The notes beneath the pieces are model-generated. The model was not told the origin of the DNA. It did no database searches and was given only the letters and a program-made list of their open reading frames with translations. From NCBI RefSeq assembly GCF_026898115.1, contig NZ_CP114036.1, positions 3,410,001 through 3,474,000 of the forward strand: a DNA stretch of 64,000 nt, read 5' to 3'. The stretch is from Streptomyces sp. S465 (GTDB lineage Bacteria; Actinomycetota; Actinomycetes; Streptomycetales; Streptomycetaceae). A program made the translations under genes and the position numbers. Positions 63,901 to 64,000 of this stretch are shown one piece after another. Position 1 is the first letter of the stretch, and each line of letters starts with the position of its first letter.

Positions 63901-64000
63901 CCGCCGTCCGCAGCTCCTCCGCCAACCCGGCCCGGTCCACCGCGCTCGACTCGACCACGCGCACATCAACACCACGCCCGGCCAGCGCCCGCACCACACC
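42926..64000 (-). CDS. Modular type I PKS, gene A (5'-partial): V1 KR-ACP end plus modules V2-V5
   Basis: This cytosolic polyketide synthase subunit performs at least four malonyl extensions; 7,024 residues are visible and the reading frame is open to the right edge, so its start lies outside. Residue numbers count from the window edge. Order: V1 KR-ACP (1-~535); V2 KS-AT-KR-ACP; V3 KS-AT-DH-KR-ACP; V4 KS-AT-KR-ACP; V5 KS-AT-KR-ACP; C-terminal docking segment (~6950-7024). KS cysteines sit at about 725, 2252, 4036 and 5569. All four ATs have GHSIGE and HAFH, the malonyl signature. ACP serines in GFDSL are at about 492, 2018, 3800, 5335 and 6900. KRs of V1-V4 have the LDD motif (B type); V5 lacks it and has the Trp of A type. 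The stop is TGA, 50 bp before gene B. The tail ends in an acidic helix ([14 protein letters not shown]) that should dock on gene B. Confidence 0.97.
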   Translation of the reverse strand, partial: GVVRALAGRGVDVRVVESSAVDRAGLAEELRTAVVGGSVAGVFSLLAVEGASGLLRTAVLVQALGDAGVGAPLWVATRGAVSVGRSDGVVSPGQALVWGLGRVAALELPERWGGLVDLPETADERALGRLAGVLAGAGGEDQVAVRASGVFGRRLVRASAPASASDGGWVPGAGSVLVTGGTGALGAHVARWLVANGAEHVVLTSRRGLEAPGAVGLRDELVASGARVTVAACDVADRDALAELLAGLPAEFPLTAVVHAAGVLDDGLVDALDAERVERVVRAKAVSAQNLHELTRELDLSAFVLFSSIAGSVGAAGQGNYAAANAYLDALAERRRAEGLPATSIAWGPWAEGGMAADEAFERRMRRDGVPPMAPESAVAALQRALDLDDTAVTVADIDWHRFLAEFTAVRTSALFGELPEARPAPAAEGGPRLDVPAAAGTLAERLSGLTEAERTQTLLELVRAQVASVLGHGGADAVEAGRAFKELGFDSLTAVELRNRLSGATGLRLPVTLIYDYPNATALADHLRTELVGSDAVVSGGAVAPAVAVADDPIAIVAMSCRFPGGVRSPEELWELLTAGGDAIAEFPSDRGWDLAGLYDPDPERQGTSYTREGGFLYDAGDFDAAFFGISPREALAMDPQQRLLLETSWEAFERAGIDPATLRGSRTGVFAGTNGQDYAGLVSTPPEGLEGHLGTGNAASVVSGRVAYTFGLEGPAVTVDTACSSSLVALHLAVQALRQGECSMALAGGVTVMSTPESFIDFSRQRGLAADGRIKAFAAGADGTGWGEGVGMLLVERLSDARRNGHPVLAIVRGSAINQDGASNGLTAPNGPSQQRVIRQALASAGLTTGDVDVVEAHGTGTRLGDPIEAQALLATYGQERDADRPLWLGSIKSNIGHTQAAAGVAGIIKMVLAMRHGVLPQTLHVDEPSPHVDWSAGAVSLLTERVEWPETGRPRRAGISSFGISGTNAHTIIEQAPVVEEPVEVAERDGLGGVLPFVLSAKNAEALREQAGRLHTHLAERPESALLDVAHALAVGRAALERRAVLTVGDRDALLRTLTALERGESAPSVVEGTVADGKVAFLFTGQGSQRLGMGRELYDAYPVFAEALDEVCAHLDLHLERPLRDVLFGDDAEALDQTGFTQPALFAIEVALFRLVDAWGLTPDFLSGHSIGELAAAHVAGVLSLADAATLVAARGRLMQELPAGGAMIAVQASEDEVAPLLTERVSIAALNGPSSVVIAGDEDAAVEIAASFEAQGRKTKRLTVSHAFHSPRMDGMLEAFREVAQELTYEAPRIPIVSNLTGTLVSAEEITTADFWVRHVREAVRFLDGVRALEAEGVTTFVELGPDGVLSAMAQECVTGEDVAFAAALRKDRAEAESVTGALALLHVRGRRPDWAAFFEGTGARRVELPTYAFQRTRYWWEEVPAADAGAGSAVDGRFWDVVERGDVAALAAELAVDPGPLGEVLPALSSWRRQESVRSTVDGWRYRVSWKPVTERSAAGVLGGCWLVVVPAGEAEGAWAAGVVRMLAGRGVDVRVVELGAGDRAGLAEELRAAAVGGSVAGVFSLLAVEGASGLLRTAVLVQALGDAGVGAPLWVATRGAVSVGRSDGVVSPGQALVWGLGRVAALELPERWGGLVDLPESVDERALGRLAGVLAGAGGEDQVAVRGSGVFGRRLVRAVGSRTSGDEGWRASGSVLVTGGTGALGAHVARWLVANGAEHVVLTSRRGLEAPGAVELRDELVASGARVTVAACDVADRDALAELLAGLPAEFPLTAVVHAAGVLDDGVLDALTPERFASVLRAKTDAARHLDELTRELDLSAFVLFSSISGSVGAAGQGNYAAANAYLDALAERRRAEGLPATSIAWGPWAEGGMAADEALARRMRRDGVPPMAPESALAALRQALDLDDTAVTVADIDWDRFLAEFTAARPSALFGELPEARPASAAEGASRPAVTAGTGTLAERLSGLTETERTQTLLELVRAQVASVLGHGGAEAVEAGRAFKELGFDSLTAVELRNRLNAATGLRLPATLIYDYPNATALAQHLRAELLGADVAATGGVAARGTVAVADDPIAIVAMSCRFPGGVRSPEELWELLTAGGDAIAEFPSDRGWDLAGLYDPDPERQGTSYTREGGFLYDAGDFDAAFFGISPREALAMDPQQRLLLETSWEAFERAGIDPNALRGEQIGVFAGTNGQDYLSLLMQAPEGLEGHLGTGNAASVVSGRVAYTFGLEGPAVTVDTACSSSLVALHLAVQALRQGECSMALAGGVTVMSTPESFIDFSRQRGLAADGRIKAFAAGADGTGWGEGVGMLLVERLSDAEKNGHPVLAIVRGSAINQDGASNGLTAPNGPSQQRVIRQALASAGLSAGDVDVVEAHGTGTRLGDPIEAQALLATYGQERDADRPLWLGSIKSNIGHTQAAAGVAGIIKMVLAMRHGVLPQTLHVDEPSPHVDWSAGAVSLLTEAREWPEAGRPRRAGISSFGISGTNAHTIIEQAPALPAEQTEASERDGLGGVLPFVLSGKNAEALREQAGRLHTHLAERPESVPLDVAHTLAVGRAALERRAVLTVGDRDGLLRALDALARGEAAPGVVEGSVAEGKVAFLFTGQGSQRLGMGRELYDAYPVFADALDEVCAHLDLHLERPLRDVLFGDDAAVLDQTGFTQPALFAIEVALFRLVEAWGLTPDFLSGHSIGELAAAHVAGVLSLADAATLVAARGRLMQELPAGGAMIAVQASEDEVAPLLTERVSIAALNGPASVVIAGDEDAAVEIAAGFEAQGRKTKRLTVSHAFHSPRMDGMLDAFREVAEGLTYEAPSIPIVSNLTGTVVSAEEITSPDFWVRHVREAVRFLDGIRTLETQGVTTFVELGPDGVLSAMAQECATGEDVAFAAALRKDRPEAEALLSAVARAHVRGVTPDWAAVFAGAGAARVEPASLPTYPFQRQRYWPSPAALMAGDPESIGLGDIDHPLLGAAVALADADGFLLTGVLSTRTHAWLADHVIMETVLLPGTAFVELASAAGVQVGCARVDELTLEAPLVLPEHIGVRVQLVVEGPDESGRRSFSVHSRRQDALGTEPWTRHATGVLAPGAPGAELEELAVWPPQGATPIAVEGLYEELAGMGLGYGPVFQGLKGAWRLGENLYAEVGFPEGASLTSDAEAERFGLHPALLDAALHAIGLDTADPGAAEGALLPFAWNGVQLYSAGAGALRVRLSERSANAVSLLVADGTGRAVATVESVALRVASADQVRAARGGLHESLFRLDWTAVPAPTTGAATGEWAVLGVDAGEPAVLESAFGPGIRLAAFGDLAVLRTAVEAGAPVPDTVFVDGTGGFGGGDASAVHEATQAVLALLQEWLADERFAAARLVLLTQGAVETEPGAGVADLPYAAVRGLFRSAQSENPGRLVLLDVDGDEDSYRAVPGALGMDEAELALRAGVALAPRLARVPVTDDNGNGNDNDNDNENDTAPSFDEHGTVLVTGASGTLGGLFARHLVTAHGVRHLLLVSRRGADAEGAEELTADLTAAGATVTWAACDVADREALAATLDAIPAEYPLTAVVHSAGVLDDGVLESLTPERVARVLRPKVDAAWNLHELTRDHELSAFVLFSGAAAVFGASGQASYAAANSFLEALAQHRVAQGLPATALAWGLWAGAGMGSGLDEVDLRRIVRGGVAPIAPDEGLALFDAARADDAAVLFPMRLDYAALRSEAAATGTVPALFRGLVRAPARRAAAVTADGPSLAQRLAGLTRPEQDRELLELVCGRVAAVLGYGGAEAVEAGRAFKELGFDSLTAVELRNDLRTVTGLRLPATLVFDYPTPTALAGHLREELLGAEEATAPLVPVRTQAAPAVDDDPIVIVGMSCRFPGGVRTPEELWELVATGGDGISGFPVDRGWDLDGLYHPDPDHAGTSYTREGGFLHDAADFDPDFFGISPREALAMDPQQRLLLETSWEAFERAGIDPATVRGSKTGVFAGVMYHDYLTGVAGVPEDVEGYMGTGTAGSVASGRVAYTFGLEGPAVTIDTACSSSLVALHWAIQALRAGECTMALAGGVAVMATPDTFIDFSRQRGLAADGRCKSFAAGADGTGWGEGAGMLLVERLSDARRNGHPVLAVVRGSAINQDGASNGLTAPNGPSQQRVIRQALASAGLSAGEVDAVEAHGTGTRLGDPIEAQALLATYGQERDGDRPLWLGSIKSNIGHTQAAAGVAGIIKMVMAMRHGVLPRTLHVDAPSPNVDWADGAVALLTEAREWPEAGRPRRAGISSFGISGTNAHTIIEQPPAIEAHEDEAARPSAVPPVLPWPLSAVGREALRGQARRLHDRLRSADADVDLAAIGYTLATGRSAFADRAVLVADGREGFLRALEALASGEPATGLVEGSPVAGKLAFLFTGQGSQRLGMGRELYDAYPVFAEALDAVCDALDRHLERPLREVLFGEDAEALDRTGFTQPALFAIEVALFRLVEAWGLRPDFLSGHSIGELAAAHVAGVLSLADAATLVAARGRLMQELPAGGAMIAVQASEDEVAPLLTERVSIAALNGPSSVVIAGDEDAALEIAAGFEAQGRKTKRLTVSHAFHSPRMDGMLEAFREVAEGLTYEAPRIPIVSNLTGGVVSAEEITSPGFWVRHVREAVRFLDGVRTLEAQGVTTYLELGPDGVLSAMGQDCLTGGDTAAFVALLREGRSEAATLAGALAALQVRGVGLDWEAFYAGTGARRVELPTYAFQRRRYWLEASTATVAADATARDAVDARFWEAVEREDLASLAATLDLGAEDNEALEALLPSMSSWRRRQSERSTVDGWRYRVSWKPVTDRSAASLSGRWLVVVPADAVGDARTAGVVGMLNERGVDVRQVVTAADDDRAAVAARLTEAAGAEAVTGGVVSLLALADGDGLLATAALTQALGDTGIGAPLWVVTRGAVSVGRSDGAVSPVQAQVWGLGRVAALELPERWGGLVDLPEVVDERALGRLAEVLAGAGGEDQVAVRASGVFGRRLVRASASSARGSWTPGAGTTLVTGGTGALGARVARWLVAGGAEHVLLTSRRGLDAPGAVELRDELAASGARVTVAACDVADRDALAELLGSLPAELPLTGVVHTAGVLDDGVLDSLTPERFTAVLRAKVAAAAHLDELTRDRELSAFVLFSSMSGTFGAAGQGNYAAANAYLDALAERRRAEGLPATSIAWGPWAEGGMAADGALEQRMRRGGLPPMDAELAVSALQRALDLDETAVTVADIDWRRFAPEFTAVRPSRLFADLPEARAVAEDSATEPVADGSSLAARLTGLGEAERDRLLLDLVRTQVAVVLGHDGSESIGVDRAFSELGFDSLTAVELRNRLNAATGIQLPATLVFDYPTASALAGYLRGELTGADTGADTSQPVPVPVATDDDPIAIVSMSCRFPGGVRSPEELWQLLTAGGDAIAEFPSDRGWDLDALYDPDPDKRGTFYAREGGFLYDAGHFDAAFFGISPREALAMDPQQRLLLETSWEAFERAGIDPATLRGTSAGVFVGTNGQDYHATLHTVPEGVEGYLGTGNAASVVSGRLSYAFGLEGPAVTVDTACSSSLVALHWAIQALRQGECSIALAGGVTVMSSPGAFIEFSRQRGLAPDGRCKAFAAGADGTGWGEGVGMLVVERLSDARRNGHPVLALVRGSAINQDGASNGLTAPNGPSQQRVIRQALASAGLSAADVDAVEAHGTGTRLGDPIEAQALLATYGQERDAERPLWLGSIKSNIGHTQAAAGVAGIIKMVLAMRHGVLPRTLHVDEPSPHVDWSAGDIELLTEARPWPETGRPRRVGVSSFGFSGTNAHTVLEQAPEPVAAPEQDRSGDPERPLVRSDVVAWPLSAKGEDALRAQAERLRAHLEADTGADAVDVAYSLATTRSALEHRAVVLGPDRDRLLAGLTALARGESAAQLIRGVPTEGRTAVLFTGQGSQRLGMGRELYEASPVFAEALDAVCAELDRHLTRPLYDVLFGTDEEPLHQTGFTQPALFALEVALFRLAEAAGLRPDVLAGHSIGELAAAHVAGVLSLEDAATLVAARGRLMQELPSGGAMIALQAAEDEVEPLLVEGVGIAALNGPTSVVIAGDEDAALEVAASFEARGRKTKRLTVSHAFHSPHMDGMLAEFRKVAEGLTYGAPRIPIVSTVTGQLVTDELGMASDYWVRHVRHAVRFLDGVRALEAQGVTTYVELGPDGVLSAMAQDCVTTGDEAAEATADVAFVPVLRGGRSEPETLAGALATLHVRGAALDWEALFAGTGAHRVELPTYAFQRRRYWLDGAVRHTPDQVATTVDTAGARFWEAVESDDLASLADAVGIDVDQPLSALLPELSAWRRREREQSALDGWRYRVTWKPVQEPRLAAVPGVWLVAEPAGSAGHADTVRGVIDALADRGADIRRITPSGGGDLDREALADRIRRATADERVSGVLSLLALDERPHPDHPAVPTGLLGTGSLVQALGDAGVDAPLWCATTGAVATAASEPLGSAAQAQTWGLGRVVALEHPERWGGLIDVPATLDERAADRLAGVLGGHGDDHEDQLAIRTAGVLARRLAHAERTPATGAPWRPRGTVLVTGGTGALGAHVARWLADHGADHLVLAGRRGQRAPGADQLTAELTAKGVEVTVAACDVTDRDAVAGLLARIRDEHPHHPLSAVVHAAGAGQFAPLAETTPSDVADVVSAKVAGAAHLDALLGDTELDAFVLFSSIAGVWGSGGQGAYAAGNAFLDALAERRRARGLVATSVAWGPWADGGLVADDEAAGQLRRLGLPVMAPDSAITALQQALDRNDTTVVVADVDWDRFAATFTVARPRPFIADLPEVARALAADPADGAGEGTDGAPAESLRQRLAGLTGPEADRVLLDLVRTEVAAVLGHDDTTAVEAGRAFKELGFDSLTAVELRNRLNAATGLKLTATLVFDYPTPSVLAGVLRAELLGEDTTPELPVLAEIDKLEFALSGVSDDATERERVTARLEALLRTWNETESAAVADGGDEEALDLDSASAEDIFDIINNEFGRS
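43170..47819 (-). other. Module V5: KS-AT(malonyl)-KR(A)-ACP
   Basis: KS Cys codon is at 47294-47296; AT Ser at 45929-45931; HAFH at 45629-45640. The AT is more divergent than its sisters (for example [12 protein letters not shown] and IPIVSTVTG). The KR has no LDD but has Trp eight residues before Tyr ([11 protein letters not shown]; Tyr 43823-43825), the A-type pattern giving an L-hydroxyl. ACP Ser is at 43301-43303. Confidence 0.91.
47870..52417 (-). other. Module V4: KS-AT(malonyl)-KR(B)-ACP
   Basis: KS Cys codon is at 51893-51895; AT Ser at 50540-50542; HAFH at 50240-50251. KR Tyr is at 48500-48502 with LDD and FSS. ACP Ser is at 47996-47998. The KS carries VMYHDY where hydroxyl-receiving KSs carry GTNGQDY, which fits its place after the alkene-forming V3. 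Predicted output is a beta-hydroxyl. Confidence 0.92.
52470..57766 (-). other. Module V3: KS-AT(malonyl)-DH-KR(B)-ACP
   Basis: KS Cys codon is at 57245-57247; AT Ser at 55895-55897; HAFH at 55595-55606. The DH His is at 54974-54976 in [10 protein letters not shown], where the usual Gly is Glu. DH Asp is at 54463-54465 (LLDAALH); YGP and LPFAW are present. The KR has LDD and Tyr (53105-53107), but the usual catalytic Ser position is Gly (FSG, 53144-53146). ACP Ser is at 52601-52603. An Asn/Asp-rich insert lies just before the KR nucleotide-binding loop. Predicted output is a trans double bond. Confidence 0.92.
53576..53623 (-). repeat. Hexanucleotide microsatellite encoding an Asn/Asp run in V3
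   Basis: On the plus strand GTTGTC units, with CTC and GCC variants, run for 48 bp and encode 16 residues in which Asn alternates with Asp, Glu or Gly. It lies in the linker just before the V3 KR nucleotide-binding loop. No other module in the window has it. The reading frame is kept. Confidence 0.95.
56500..57770 (-). repeat. KS block shared with V2, copy 1 (V3 KS)
   Basis: The V3 KS is nearly identical in DNA to the V2 KS at about 61060-62350, again with an offset near 4,580 bp. They differ mainly in the variable loop near 57360-57440. Ends are approximate. Confidence 0.8.
57820..62347 (-). other. Module V2: KS-AT(malonyl)-KR(B)-ACP
   Basis: KS Cys codon is at 61826-61828 (DTACSSSL). AT Ser is at about 60479-60481 (GHSIGE), with HAFH near 60179-60190. 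The AT is followed directly by the KR structural part, so there is no DH. The KR has LDD, FSS and Tyr (TAT, 58460-58462). ACP Ser is at 57946-57948. The KS carries GTNGQDY. Predicted output is a beta-hydroxyl. Confidence 0.93.
58360..59350 (-). repeat. KR/linker block shared with V1, copy 1 (V2)
   Basis: The KR core and the preceding KR structural region are nearly identical to about 62935-63930, offset about 4,580 bp, which is one module length. Ends are approximate. Confidence 0.8.
61060..62350 (-). repeat. KS block shared with V3, copy 2 (V2 KS)
   Basis: This is the partner of 56500-57770. With the KR pair it indicates a recent tandem duplication of roughly one module within gene A. Confidence 0.8.
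62395..64000 (-). other. Module V1, 3' part: KR (B type)-ACP
   Basis: The visible part starts in the KR structural subdomain. The KR has the GGTGALG nucleotide-binding loop, LDD, an intact catalytic Ser (FSS) and Tyr (codon about 63038-63040, GNYAAAN). The ACP Ser is in GFDSL at about 62525-62527. The module leaves a D-type (B) beta-hydroxyl, provided no DH lies outside the window; the part seen here contains none. Its KR region is almost identical in DNA to that of V2. Confidence 0.9.
62935..63930 (-). repeat. KR/linker block shared with V2, copy 2 (V1)
   Basis: This is the partner of 58360-59350. A stretch around 63730-63840 looks identical to the corresponding V2 sequence. Ends are approximate. 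Confidence 0.8.

Overview
This 64 kb window lies wholly inside a giant modular type I (cis-AT) polyketide synthase cluster. The DNA is very GC-rich, third codon positions are almost all G or C, and start regions carry Streptomyces-style Shine-Dalgarno sequences. The source is therefore an actinomycete, most likely Streptomyces or a close relative. Every real gene is on the minus strand, so the assembly line reads from right (64000) to left (1). No loading module, thioesterase, tailoring enzyme, regulator, transporter, RNA gene or mobile element is visible. The window is an internal slice of a larger cluster.

Layout, in biosynthetic order. PKS gene A (64000-42926, 5' end outside) holds the KR-ACP end of one module and four complete modules. 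PKS gene B (42875-31647) holds two modules, including the only fully reducing one (DH-ER-KR). PKS gene C (31620-11410) holds four modules. PKS gene D (11345-6345) is a single module with the only methylmalonyl-type AT and a KR that has lost its catalytic residues. PKS gene E (6084 to the left edge) holds one module and the KS of the next. I number the visible modules V1-V14. Gaps are 50, 26, 64 and 260 bp. Only the 260 bp gap before gene E is large enough for regulation. It carries a plausible sigma70-type promoter, a perfect 11 bp inverted repeat and three helically phased G-rich direct repeats.

Predicted chemistry (inference from domain content): beta-OH (V1), OH (V2), C=C (V3), OH (V4), OH (V5), CH2 (V6), OH (V7), OH (V8), C=C (V9), OH (V10), OH rather than C=C because the V11 DH looks dead, alpha-methyl ketone (V12), OH (V13). 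Eleven of the twelve visible ATs are malonyl-type. The product should be a long, sparsely methylated polyol with isolated alkenes and one ketone. That ketone is placed to close a six-membered hemiketal with the V10 hydroxyl. This resembles the polyol arm of large linear or macrocyclic polyol-polyenes, but the exact compound cannot be named from this window.

The points most worth attention are: the dead KR in V12 coupled to the single methyl branch; the multiply degenerate DH in V11; KS motifs that track the oxidation state made by the upstream module; near-identical DNA tracts showing recent module duplication or gene conversion; an Asn/Asp hexanucleotide repeat inside V3; and the regulatory-looking gap before gene E.
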